This document shows positions 35,046 to 47,199 of a DNA stretch of 64,000 bases, piece by piece. Position 1 is the stretch's first letter. Each line of letters begins with the position of its first letter. A program made the translations under genes and the position numbers. Under the pieces are notes generated by a model. It was not told where the DNA came from. It made no database searches and saw only the letters and a program-made list of their open reading frames with translations. Origin of the DNA: Epiperipatus broadwayi (Eukaryota > Onychophora > Udeonychophora > Euonychophora > Peripatidae); contig JAQFVV010000559.1 in assembly GCA_028023455.1 (NCBI GenBank), forward strand, positions 1-64,000, read 5' to 3'.

Positions 35046-35964
35046 TAATGAACTATTACTTACCTTCTTTTCTAAATGCCTTTTGCTACTTATGTTTTTA
35101 ATTCTTATTTATAATGTAGCTGTTGTTTTTATTAGACTAATATTAATTTTATCTTTTATCGTTTGATCATTTACATATACTAAAATTGCCCCCCTTTGCT
35201 ATTCCTCATTTTAAAATGCATAGAAATGTTTTCTTGTTTTTTTATTATTTGTGATTTAAATTATTTATTTTTCATTTAAACTTTCCAATGTGAAATAATA
35301 TCCGTCATTTAAATAATAAAGTTTCCTTTTATCTGCCAACTTAGTCTCTTCAATAATGCCTACTTTGTTTGCATTCATTCCATCTTAAAATAATTATTTT
35401 TAAGAAATCTTTAAATATTTTCAAACTGATTATAAAAACAAAGCAACTAGAAAATGCTTTGTGAAAGAGTTATTTTAATTTGGCTTTATCGAGAGGACAC
35501 GAGTTAATAATTTTATTCAAATTGGGAAAGTAATGTTTAAACCACAAAATGTTATGTAAATGCCCTCCGCCTTATTGTAAAGTTATATATATCTAATCAA
35601 TCAGGGAATAGCGAAGAAACTTAAAACCTTTCAAATATTTAAAATTTACGTTTTATTAAAATATGTTATTTAATCTAAAAGCTTAAGTTTTCAAATTCTG
35701 ATTAGCTTAATCTGTTATATTGCTCATCCAATGATCCAGGCATGTACAAACACATATTTCATATTATATGTTTTTTATGCACATTTGACTTAGTTCATCC
35801 CGTAAGTATCCCTGTCCATGTCTCTCCCTGATGCTAAGCTTTGTGTGCCGGGTGAGAAAATAATTTATGCATTAGGTCCACGTGGTGTCCAGTGGGTGTG
35901 GGGTTGTTGGTGGGGGGTACAAAAATAATGGAAAAATTAAAAAAATGTCTTAGATAATGTTGTT

Positions 35965-36118
35965 GGTTCGTAATTAGACTCAAGAATAGGTGAATAGGGC
36001 AGAGTCATAGTATTCTTGATTTAATATCTCATGTATGGGTAGCCTCAAGGTACTTTCGCCTAGTATACGAACTGGGTTAAACCAACATACATCATCTGAC
36101 CTGTACAATATATATATA
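35965..36118. repeat. Dispersed repeat M, copy 2
   Basis: Second copy of the repeat at 19505-19675: GAATAGGGCAGAGTCATAGT, CCTCAAGGTACTTTCGCCTA, TAAACCAACA and CCTGTACAATATATATAT. Diverged from copy 1. Confidence 0.6.
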
Positions 36119-36452
36119 TACAATTGTACACACACATATAAATTCATAATAGCAAATAAAATCAAGTCATTTATTTAAGGTTCAAACATTAAATTCCACA
36201 TTATTAAATAATATAGCAACATTAGGCTAGATATAGGCACACACACATTAGATATAAATAATTTTATTTGCATTTAAATAAAAATGCTCTTATTTTAATT
36301 TTAAATAAAAGTAGTTTTATTTAAAGTTAAAAAAATATGCTTTTATTTTATTTTAGATAGAAAATGAAAAAGTTTTTTTTAATATATAAATTCTTTACAG
36401 AGATAAAAAGATTAATTAAGGAAAATTATAATTAATGAAATCCAAGTTAAAA

Positions 36453-36560
36453 AAACTGTTGTAGAGTTGTAATTATATTTTATAGAGTGCACAGGAACTA
36501 TATATAAATACTTAAACAGGCTTTAACCTGTAACAAATGTACCTTAAAATTTCTAATAGT
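36453..36560 (+). repeat. Direct repeat Q, copy 1
   Basis: About 108 bp containing GTAGAGTTGTAATTATATTT, AGTGCACAGGAACTATAT and TTAAACAGGCTTTAACCTG; recurs at 36820-36925. Confidence 0.8.
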
Positions 36561-36819
36561 CAAGCAATATTATTTTGCCAATAGAGGGATCTTACAAACC
36601 ATGACACAAGATAGCAACTTTTATAAAAATAAGAGTGGACTTTTTATCTTTAATCTAAATTTCTACTTATATAGGCTAATCTGAAGTATCCTGATTTGGG
36701 AGCATGAATTTGTTGTTCTCTTCACTGTTTAAGTCCACTACTTCCTTTACTAATTAACCTTTGTGAAATCTTGTGATTTACAGTGAATTCATGTTGTGAT
36801 CTTAATACTGGAAAATCTA

Positions 36820-36925
36820 TAAACTATTGTAGAGTTGTAATTATATTTTATAGAATGCACAGGAAGTATATGTAAATATTTAAACAGGTTTTATCTTGTA
36901 ATGAATGTGCCTTAAAATATTCAAT
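36820..36925 (+). repeat. Direct repeat Q, copy 2
   Basis: Same order of strings as copy 1, with roughly a dozen substitutions, about 366 bp downstream. No ORF in either. Confidence 0.8.
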
Positions 36926-36929
36926 TAAG

Positions 36930-39270
36930 ATTGTACCTAAAATAAATTGAAAATCAGAGATAAAATTTGTATTATATCTTTAGGTAATAAAATTAATTAC
37001 TTTTAAATCGACCTGTTATTTTTAATTTTTATCAAACTTTTGTTATACATTTTATTTCTTTGTTTTAGAAATTTTAGTTTGTTTTAAAACAAGAAATACT
37101 TTGATAATAAGCCTGTTTTTCATTATGAGAGCAGAAATCAGTTTTGTCTTTTTTTTCTTCATCATACTGATCATCAATAGAAGAGTTACTCTCAAACTAA
37201 TATGCAACTGACAAATCTCCCAATGTATCAATAAATTTTCCATGTAAGGTTAGTTTACATTTAGAATTGCTTCCTAAATGTATAGAACCAACTTATCAGA
37301 ATGTTCTCAGTCCTCAAAGTAGCTATATTCAACAAACCATGTGCTGACATATTAAAATCTACAATTGTCAATGATATATTTATTTTTTATATAGTGCTAT
37401 GTTTACAAACTGTAATATTAATAATCACCCATAAAGCTAATGCACATGTGCTTTGTAGATTTTTAACTATAAATGAATACGCTCACTTTCAAAAACAAGA
37501 TAAAGTCTTTGTGAAAAAATAGAATGAATCATCTATCTTTTCAATCCAAACATTTATGTATGGGCAAATCTTAAGCATTTGGAAATGAGAGTATAAAGAT
37601 GTTAAGTGATCACTTTAAATTACTATAACTATCAAATATGTAAAAAAACTTATAACAGTGTAAATAATTCAAATATATGTGAAAACCTGATTTTGACTGC
37701 ATGTTTTACATCAACTGAAGAAAACACAGAATCCTGCAATGCCAACTTAAACTTTAAATTTCAATACAGACATCTTTTAAAATAAAATAAAAATGAATGG
37801 ACTTTACTATCTGCTGCATAAAGACTGATCCAAGGTCAGTCATTTTAGTTTATATACATTTTATGAACTTTATTTAAATTCTAAAATGAACTTTCTATAT
37901 ACTTATAGATTCATATTATTATTTATTCCACCATATATTTCTTAATTAATATTTTATTATTCATTTAAAGTACTAAATATTGTATAAATTAGAGTTAATA
38001 ATTTAACTTATACTTCATTATTATTATGCTGGTTTTAAAAGTTTAAATAGAAGAAAAAAAAAGATAGTGATTTGTGAGGACTAACCTACAGAGCTAATTG
38101 TTTGCTTTTAAAAAAATATTAATAAGAATCAATAGTTTGGTTCATACAAATCTTTCATAATATTTATTTAAGTTATTAAAAGATAATTTTATTTATGTAA
38201 ACCTATATAAGGCATAAATTAGAATAGATATGTTAATGGAAATTTATATTTTTGAATACTATCACATTTTAAATAATTTATTAAGACCAATATTTAAAAG
38301 GGGGAGTGGTAGTAGTAATAAATTTATTGTAACCTGTTGACATTGTTGCTGGAATGTGCCTTCATTTTATTGATTTGGCTTGACTTGTTCATTAAAAAAT
38401 TTAAAGAGATTCTAGTTTTATTGCTATGTATATATATTGTAGCCTTTCTATTTAGTACATCATTCTATGGTTATTGTTAATGGACAAATTTTGGTAAAAA
38501 AATTTAAATTTTATATAATGATTAATAAAAACTTATTATTTAATTTGCAGAATAATTTCTTTAGAGCTAAATTTGAGTTAATTTTCTTTAGATAGATATA
38601 AGTTATAGTTTTGAAATATAAATTGTACTATTTATTTTGAAATAAAAAAGTAAATAATAGTTAAAATCATGTAAAGTATTTTTAATCAATAATTATAGTG
38701 ATTAAAATTAAAATTCTTATAATTATTAATAATAAATTGAAAATTGTTGCTTATTTATTATTTTAAAATCATTTAATTAATGATAAAATAAATGAGAAAT
38801 GAGATGTGTGTTAATAAATGTGCACATACATGTTCATTTAATAATAAATGAAATTTACTTTCTGATACAATATTCTAGTTGTTAATTATAAATAATAAAT
38901 CTTATTTTTCAATGATATAAATTTCTTAAATTCATAAAATTAGTAGTTAGAATAATAATATATATTATAAAATTTAAGTGTTAAAATTTAATTTTAATTA
39001 AAGAGTATTTTATTATTAAAAGATAATTTAAATTTTGCATTATTAAAATTAAGAAATAGTGATTTAATAATATTAGTTTTAATTCTTTTTAAAATTGTAG
39101 ACAATAATTAATATTCATTTTTGCTAGATATCTGAAAGTAATTAACCAATCAGATATTCCAAAATTTTTCATATAAATGAAAGATAAGCAGGTAAAAATG
39201 GGATATAATTCAAGAAATTATTAAAAGAGAAACTGTATTTTTATCTAAAAATTTTTAGTGTAAATTTATT
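36930..39270. other. AT-rich stretch, nothing recognised
   Basis: Contains short ORFs at 37052-37243 and 37301-37522 with no recognisable content. No shared repeat seen. Confidence 0.35.
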
Positions 39271-39283
39271 AAAATTGTTATTT

Positions 39284-41460
39284 TAATCATCATCATCATC
39301 AAACATTATCAATCCACTGCAGGATGAAGGTCTCTCCAAGTTTAATTCCTCTTCTCCAATCTTTAGCTTCTCTTCTCCACATCACTCCTGCACATTTTCT
39401 TATTTCATCCATCAATCTCACATGTGGTCTCTTTCTGGGTCTTTTACAATCTCTTGGAATCCAGTTTAAAATTTCAATTGTCCATCTATTATCATCTCAT
39501 CTAGCAATATGTCCAGCCCAACTCCACTTCAATCTTTTAATTTTTTCAATGAGATCAGTAACACCTGTTTGTTCTCTTACCCATACATTGCATTTTCAAT
39601 CTCTTCTTGTTACTCCCAACATACATCTCTCCATATTTCTTTGAGTGGTCTGGAGTCTCTGTATTGCTCTTCTATTAAGTGTCCAAGTCTCAGATTCATA
39701 AGTAAGAACTGGTAAAACACATTTGTTAAAAACCTTCCTTTTCAAACACATAGGCATATTTCCTTTTAGTATCAAGTTATTTCTACCAAAAGCACTCCAA
39801 CCAAGTTTAATTCTATGATTAATTTCATCCATTATGTTTCCATCTGTATTAATAATCTGACCAAGGTATTTGTAACTGTTAACTTCTTCTAATTCATCAT
39901 AATCACTCTTTATTTTCATATTTTGAGCAAATTGACTAAACATTACTTTAGTCTTTTTAACATTTATCTTTAGTCCTACTTTCCTACTTTCATTTGATAA
40001 CTCCTGTAACATTTCCTGCAGCTCTAAAGCATTATTTGCAAAAACAACTATATCATCTGCAAAATCTAAATGACTTAAATAATCTCCATTTACTTTCACT
40101 CCTTTGGTTTCCCATTTTAATCCACAAAATACTTCTTGCAACACTGCTGTAAAAAGTTTTGGAGATATGGAGTCACTTTGTCTTACACCTTTCTCAATGT
40201 TGACTTTCCCAGTATCATTATGTAATCTAATTGTTGCTGTTGCATTTTTATAAATATTCTTTAAAATATGACAATATCCTGGATCTATACCTTGATGATC
40301 CAATGTTTATAGAATCAAATGCCTTTTCACAATCTACAAATCCAAAACATAATGGCAACTCATATTCATTTGTCCTTTCTATAACTTCTCTCAATACCTG
40401 GATATGATTTACTGTACTAAAACCACTTTTAAATCCAGCTTGTTCCCTTGGTTGGTGGAAATCCAATGTTCTTTGTAGACGAGTTGTAATTATCTTGGTA
40501 AAAATTTTATATAAAACCGATAAAAGGCTGATAGATCTATAATTTTTAATATCTTCTTTATCACCTTTTTTAAATATTAATATTATTACTGCATTCTTCC
40601 AATCATCTGGTACATCTTTATCATTTAGACATTTGGTATATAACTTTGCTAAAAAAAATTCCATTTCTTCACCTGCTTCTTTTAATATATCAATTATAAT
40701 TCCACCATTACCAGGAGCCTTTCCTTTCTTCATACATTTAATTGCATGTTTCACTTCTTCATTTAAAATTCTGGGCAATTCGGAAGATGTAATAGATATA
40801 GGAGGTACTTGTTCTTTATTACTATATAATTCTTGATAAAAATCTTCTACCAATTTCATGATGTCATCTCTCTTTTTAGTAATAATTCCATCTTTTTTTC
40901 TTATTGCAGATATAAATATTGTTTTACATTCTTGAGACTTTTATTTTCTTTTACAGCTTTCCTTGCTAGTTCACAATTATACTTTCTTATATCATTTTCA
41001 ACTCTTTTCTATACCATTTTAAAAAATTAGAGATACTCAATCCAATTTTTAATGCATCATTTTTGTATATCTTCATATTCCTTTTCTTCATAAATTCTCT
41101 AGTCTCAGTAGAAATTTTATTGGTCCAATTGCTGCTTTTTTCTACCAGCTATCTTTGTTACAGTTTTTAAAAGTGTATCAGTTATTTTCATATTAATTTC
41201 ATTCAAATCTGTGTCATGTTCAAAATCTACTAATACTTGAAACCAATTTGTAAGTTCTAATTTAAATTCATTAGAATGTTTCTGAAGATTAGAAATATCA
41301 ACTGTAAAAATTGTTTTTCTTAATAATTTTTGTCTCTCTAGTTTTGCATTAACACATATCTTACATCTTACTAATTGATGATCACTTTCTGTGTTAAATT
41401 TATTAAGAACATTACAATCTGAAATATGTATTTTCTGTTAGTCAAAATATAATCCAATTT
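39284..41460 (-). pseudogene. RTE-like non-LTR retrotransposon, 5'-truncated
   Basis: RTE-type LINEs encode an EEP (apurinic-like) endonuclease and a reverse transcriptase. Reading the minus strand from 41460: the end of the endonuclease is visible as KLDYILT, then NKFNTESDHQLVRCK with the terminal SDH catalytic motif (about 41330-41460). A linker follows, then an open frame at 40859-40248 with KGKAPGNGG, NYRSISLL, FDxI- and FVDCEKAFDS-type RT motifs. After a frameshift and small deletion near 40280, a second frame (40303-39596) has GVRQSDSISPKLF and the catalytic FADD at about residue 81, then ETWTLN and MLGVTRRD. The 3' end reaches an (ATC)n run at 39284-39300, the usual RTE tail. GVRQGD has Gly to Ser. 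Truncation, frameshift and stops make it dead, but it is the least decayed LINE here. Confidence 0.88.
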
Positions 41461-41464
41461 TAAT

Positions 41465-43510
41465 AGTAAAAGTAATAATAATAATTTTAAGACACATTGA
41501 ATACATTTTAAGAAGTTATTAATTAATTCCATCATGAAATAAGAAGCAAACTATCCTTGTAACTATTCTACATAAACTAACTACAATCTTATGATAATGA
41601 CTGGAATTAGACTTCATTCATTGGGATAAAATGTACTTCTATATGAAAAACTGCAGATTACTAAATCATTTTTCTACCTAAACCAAGAAGGAGATGTAAA
41701 GAATTTCTTTCTCAATAATTTTTATATGCCTTATGATAGAAAACTTTTTTGCTAAATATTATCTTTAGTAATAATAAACGTAATTACTTCTATTTGTTAA
41801 GACCAATGACCTTTCAAGATAAGAATTTATTTATGACATTATTAAGATGATAATGACCTAAGAGAAGATATAATGCAAATTAAGTTTTATTAAAGGTTTA
41901 TAATTACTAACTTTAATATCATATAGATATTTGTAATTTATTAAATATTTTAATTTATGAATTATGTAGAAGGGAAATCTTAGAACTTTATAATTCTATA
42001 AGTATATGTTTTTGGAGTATGTAGAAAGAAAGGAAACCTTTTTAAAAAAACACATATTTTCTAAAATGTGAAAGAAATATAAAATAATATAAAAATGTAT
42101 TAACTTACATTGCAAGTAACTATTGTTATTAATAAATAATTTTTATTTGGATTTTTATTCATATTTTTAAATTAGGATAAATAATGATGAAATGCATAAG
42201 GGGAGGGAAGAAAGTTTTCTTCTTTCAAGTAACAGTTGTAATATTGTCATCATGGTAACAATATTCCTCTAGAAGTTTTGTAATTTTTTATTTATTTATA
42301 GGAATTGAAGAAAACTTTTTCTGTATAGTATTTTAGTTGGATTGACAATAATATTAAGATAGCATTAAGTACTTAAAATTATTTATTTCACATGTTATTT
42401 TTTAGATTTAAATATTTAACATTTTTTTATATGAAAAAAAAAAGATCTTGATTATAATTCTATAATGGAAGGAGAAGATAATCTCAAGAGAGAAATCAGT
42501 GATAATCATAAAATATTATGATTAAGGTAATATTTTTTTTTATAAAATATAAGATATTGGTATTTGATAGTAAGGATGGAATCAAGTAAAATAAATATGC
42601 ATGATATTAAAATATGTGAATTTACATGAAAGTATATGATAAAGGATTGAATATATCTATTATAATATTAATATGAGTGTATAAGTATATGCATGATTGA
42701 TCTCTTTATAAGTTAAAGATAAATGATTTATTATGTTTATGATAAATTAGATCATAAAACTATTTGTTTGCTTTTTAGCCTTCTTGGTATGTCAAAAGTA
42801 TTTAGATATTAAGGTAAGTCTAGATGTTATTAGAGAAATAATGAATAATATTTTATGTGATGTTAAATATTTTATATGGAGTGTCAGATTTTAAATAGTA
42901 GTATGGGAAAGTAGATTTATTGGAAATCCTATAATGTTGTGGATGTGTTGATGCAAGTTAAATATGATGCAGTATAGAGTAAGTTAAAATATTTACGATA
43001 TAATGGATAGTGACATTTTTCTAAAATCTTTAAGAGCTTGAAATAGTAGTTAAGATAGAAAATTAAGGTAGACATAAGATGTGGTCTTAAGTTACATTTA
43101 GACCATGGGATCGTTTACTATAATTTTATTAAATATGCATCCCACACTTGTTATCATGAAAAATTGCACTGGCATAAACACCATATAAAGGAATTGAAGA
43201 TTTAAGTAATGCTAATAGCTAAACTTTTAAATGATGATAAGGTAAAACAATTTATTGCAAGAATGATGAAACACAAAATGGATAAAATATTAAAGAATAT
43301 AAAAAGAAATATTTTATGAATGTTTTACTAAATATAGAAGATCAAAATACAAAAGAAAGTATGCAGTATAAGAGATATGTTATTAAAAATCAAATCTGAT
43401 ATTTATTCTTATTATTGTATGTAATATAATAAAGTGCCATATCTTAATGAACATTTTAAACAATTAAATATTTATTTTATAAGAAAATAATAAAAATAGA
43501 AAGAGTAAAA
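41465..43510. other. AT-rich stretch, nothing recognised
   Basis: No ORF, RNA or shared repeat supported. Confidence 0.35.
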
Positions 43511-43524
43511 TAAGTTATATAATT

Positions 43525-43594
43525 ATTAAAACAGGAAAAAACTCTCCATACAGTAGTACAGTTATGTGCTAGCATAAGAAATAGTGATCATGTG
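43525..43594 (-). mobile_element. Family B mini-insertion B6 (70 bp) with perfect TSD
   Basis: Only the two edges of the family are present, joined directly: the 3' terminus (AACTCTCCATACAGTAGTAC on the plus strand) and the GCATAAGAAATAGTGATCAT fragment. A perfect 13 bp TSD, AAGTTATATAATT, sits at 43512-43524 and 43595-43607. Either a heavily truncated insertion or an internal deletion product. Confidence 0.85.
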
Positions 43595-43959
43595 AAGTTA
43601 TATAATTGTAATTAGATAATAATATTATATGAAAGAATAATAATATAAAGAATATATAAATCAAATATTTATAATTTGATGAAAATACAAATTGTATATT
43701 TTTGTTGATATATGTATTTTTAATATAAAATATTAAGAAGTATCTCATTGTAATTGGAGTAAAGTGAATCCTGTTTGTAAATAATTTTAGAGGGAAGTAT
43801 GACTTATTTTAGTTTATTACAATTACTTATTTAATATTAATTATTAAATTTTTATAATCTGATAAATATTTTTTTAATTAATATATTTGTATTTTTTTTC
43901 TTAAATTTTGTATTACAGATTGACTTTAGGTCAACGTGGGTGTGACAAGAATCTTGGCC

Positions 43960-44278
43960 TCAAGGTGGCTTTTGAGCATTCTATCATCAGATTTTCAATT
44001 GGATGGTCAGTTGAAGAGTTGGAGTGTGGAGTGGATTGAAGCCTGTCCATTAAAGTATGAAGACTGGCTATCTTAATATATATCTGAGCACTTATAGCAT
44101 ATATGTGTAGAGATGATAATCTGAACCAACTGATGATTGCTGGTTTAGCATGAAATATGTATATTGGTGATTATTTATCTTTTTGACATATGTGTTCAAG
44201 TGTATCAGTGTTATGAGATGGAGTGAAGAGTGGTGGGTCATGTGAAAGTCTGTGCTCATATACCCTATATATTATTAT
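43960..44278 (+). mobile_element. Family C element with hammerhead and tRNA-like tail (C3)
   Basis: Full unit collinear with C2: CATCAGATTTTCAATTGGAT, GTTGAAGAGTTGGAG, CCTGTCCATTAAAGTATGAA, hammerhead at 44126-44167, TTGACATATGTGTTCAAGTG, then a decayed tRNA-like tail (GAAAGTCTGTGCTCATATACC) in which the B box is damaged. A TTATTATTG run follows. Confidence 0.75.
44126..44167 (+). ncRNA. Hammerhead ribozyme motif, near complete
   Basis: Stem I CCAA/TTGG; core CTGATGA; stem II TTGCT/AGCAT with a T-T mismatch at the closing pair; GAAA; short stem III with an ATGT loop; UA before the cleavage point. Only the mismatched first pair of stem II departs from the ideal. Confidence 0.65.
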
Positions 44279-45060
44279 TGTTATAATAAACTTTTAATGT
44301 TTTATAATTAACCAAATGTCTAAAGTCTCTTTTCTTGTTATTCCCAAGTCATTATGCATCATCTAACCACACATGCATTAAAATAATTAAATATATTTGG
44401 TATTATTGCACATAATCTAAAATAACATAATAAATAAGAAAAAAATATGATGATAATTCAAGACATGTAATACTATATTTAAAATATTAATTATGTCAAT
44501 TTGTTTTTCCATCATTCTCAATGATCGTAAAATAAAAATGATTGGATGATAATACATTGTAATAATAAATTATTTTAAATTTGATTATAATAATTAATAG
44601 CAATAAATATTGGTTAATAATTTTAATTTAGTTTTTAGTCAATTTATAAGAAAATTTACTTAATTATTTTGAAAGTAAAGAATTGATTAGTATATTTGTT
44701 TTTTAATTATTTTAAATGCAGCTGGATGTAAGTAAAATCCCTCTTCATTTTATTATGTAAATTAATTTATTCATTTAAGAAACAATAGTTACCTGAGATG
44801 TTGGTTGAGTTAAGGAATGTTAATGAAGGAGTGGGATACAATCATTTTAATAAGTAGGTGAATATTATGTTATAATTAAATTTAACATAAGAAATTTTAA
44901 TATTAAATATAATTTACTTATTTTATTGTGATTCACTGGAGTATCATTGATATTTTAGTGGAGTAGTGTTAAGTGATATTCCTATGCCATTGGTATACAT
45001 AACTCAAGATTAAAAAGAGGTACCTACTTACTGGATGATTGTATAATAAGTCTCATGATT

Positions 45061-45674
45061 CACAAGATCACCATCTCATACTAGCACATAATTTTTTATA
45101 AACAAGGCAAAATTCTCTCCATACAGTAGTGACACCCTGTGCCAACCAGAGTAATCAATGGATGCCAGAAGGCTTGTGCACAGGGTGGCACTACTGTATG
45201 GAGAGAGTTTTGCCTTGTTTATAAACAATTAAGTGCTAGTATGAGATGATCATGTGATGTTTAATGGTTTAACACCAATCCTGCCTAATAGGATAGTGGT
45301 GGCTATGGTTGTTAAAGAGCCAAAGACACCAAAATGTATGGGTTCTGAATTGAGTTCAGACCCATATGACTATATAAGCTATTGAGCTTAGATTGAAAAT
45401 ATTTTTGTGTTTTCAATTTCATTCTCATAGTTTTAAAGTTAAGTAGAAATAAAAGGTGGTTTCTGGAGGGATGCATTAGATCCTAAGATCTAGGTACAGT
45501 CTCTCAGATCCAAAGCTCCTCACTGATGAAGTCCACAAGCCAGAAACAAATCTGGGGATATTGGATGAGTAGGCATTAGATAGGGATTTTATGCACAAGC
45601 CTTCTGGCATCCATTGACTACTCTGGTTGGAACAGGGTGGCACTACTGTATGGAGAGAGTTTTGCCTTGTTTAA
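45061..45674 (+). mobile_element. Family B retroelement, copy B7
   Basis: The inverted edge fragment (CACAAGATCACCATCTCATA to about 45180) is joined to a unit plus a partial second unit; GGGTGGCACTACTGTATGG occurs at about 45184 and 45636, a 452 bp period matching B3. Hammerhead-like core at 45517-45558 (CTGATGA; GAAACAAATC instead of GAAACTAGTC). TSD AAGTCTCATGATT / AAGTCTCATTATT (45048-45060 and 45675-45687), one mismatch. Confidence 0.82.
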
Positions 45675-45965
45675 AAGTCTCATTATTATTTTATTGTGAA
45701 AGAATTTATTAATATTTATATAACATATTGGACATGAAATGAGTAAAATTTGTATTATTAGAATTTTATATAAAAGAAACAAATATAATTAGACTGATCT
45801 AGAAATTTGCTGTTTGTATCTACCATACATAATAGTTGGTGGTTGATCATTTGGTTAGATTACAATAAATAAATAAATATATATATGTTGATATGAAGAT
45901 TTTCATGGGTTGCATATATAAAAGACATATTTTGTGGGTTCATCCATGTTAAAATATTTTAAATA

Positions 45966-46013
45966 TTGATATACCGATGTTTCGACTTGGTCACACAAGT
46001 CATCCATTGGGTG
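45966..46013 (-). ncRNA. Degenerate hammerhead-like motif at a PLE 3' end
   Basis: On the minus strand GGATGACTTG...CAAGTCGAAACATCGGTA: a GACTTG/CAAGTC hairpin directly before GAAAC, with C..G and A-U pairs able to form stem III and a UA at the cleavage position. The CTGATGA core is reduced to GGATGA overlapping the stem, so cleavage is not expected. Placement just downstream of the endonuclease ORF fits a PLE pseudo-LTR. Confidence 0.45.
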
Positions 46014-46740
46014 ATAAAGAGTAGAAAGACGGTGTAGAGGCATTACAATCACTGATTTGAAAAAAACATTAAAATTCCACCAATAACAAAAATGTTAAAT
46101 TAAGAATGTTTTTTAAAAAAATCTTTCCAAATAGGAGGAAGTTTGCATGTATCATCTCACTTATTGATACAATCTGGCCTTTTAAGTATCTCAATGGCTT
46201 CTCTAATTTTTCACTGGTATAGATTATCACATCTGGATATGATCCTGGTACTAGAAAAATCAATTTTATGACCTGAATCTATAGTATGGAATGAGAGTGC
46301 TGATGACGATGAGTGTTGTTTAACTGCATTAGCATGCTCATCTCTCCTAACACTAACACAACAATTACTCATACCTATGTAAGAAGCTTTACAATTTTCA
46401 CATGAGATTTGGTAAACACTATGAGATTCAAGAGGGATTGAATCCTTGGGCTTGGTTATTATATTGCTAATCTTTTGATGAGTAGAAAATGCTGTATCTA
46501 TATTATAGCGCTTTAATATACGTCCAACACTGTCTGCAGTTTCTTTTATATATGGAACACAAATCCTAATAGCTGATTTATCATCTTTTTGTTTCCTATA
46601 AGTGTCCATTTTGGGCTTGAAATAAGGCTTTTTTTTTATAAATTTATAATTATAACTATTTGCTAATAAAACACTATTAATATGATTTATTTCTTTTTTC
46701 ATATGTGACTTATCTGAAAGGTTAAGTTTTGGCTACAGAA
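45966..46740 (-). pseudogene. Penelope-like element: linker, GIY-YIG endonuclease and 3' end
   Basis: Open minus-strand frame 46702-46211: RICVPYIKETADSVGRILKR, typical of the PLE region after RT, then VYQISCENCKASYIGMS, the GIY-YIG core with a CxxC pair, then VSVRRDEHANAV with the conserved Arg, and IDSGHKIDF. A stop after CDNLYQ is followed, in another frame, by REAIEILKRPDCINK-type sequence with a stop. The 3' UTR runs into a hammerhead-like hairpin at 45966-46013. RT is missing (5' truncation). It is a different PLE lineage from the 24880 element, to judge by the motif spelling. Confidence 0.82.
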
Positions 46741-46884
46741 ACTATCTGAGTTGGATGATGATGAGAATGTAAATGTAAATATCTGTCCGTGTGTGTATTC
46801 CTTATATATATATATATAAGTAACCACACCAGAATTTGTATATATTTTATTGGAATTGAACCAAGAATACTTTTAATGCTTGTG

Positions 46885-47177
46885 CAACATAAACGTAGTT
46901 ACTCTGATCTTTGGTTCATTACATATTTATTTAGTGCAATGACCCATGCCACTTTAATCTCACACTTCCTGTCATTTCTTTCCTTGCACATTATTTTAAT
47001 AATACTTAAATCAAAACTGTGTCTGTGTTCTTTCTTATGGTTGTAAAAGACTGATGCACTGGTAGAATCGAATGCATTTGCTTTTTTGTACATTAAAATG
47101 TGTTGGGCTATTTTTGCTTTTGGATTAGCCTGTATGGAAAGCTCTTTTGAAAGTATACTTAGTTCAATTAATTGCAA
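46885..47177 (-). pseudogene. Penelope-like element C-terminal fragment
   Basis: Minus-strand frame reads IAQHILMYKKANAFDSTSAS, then VFYNHKKEHRHSFDLSIIK and IMCKERNDRKCEIK, ending NKYVMNQRSE. This is the same domain as 24520-24760 and 26980-27180 (the GIY-YIG domain C-terminal part). Upstream motifs are missing. Confidence 0.7.
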
Positions 47178-47199
47178 TAAAATATTGAAACAGTAAGGT

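Noticed and set aside
39324-39715. Plus-strand ORFs rich in Ser/Leu/Phe
   Set aside because: They are antisense shadows of the RTE-like RT on the minus strand; the same holds for 40633-41030 and 59801-60073 (- over +).
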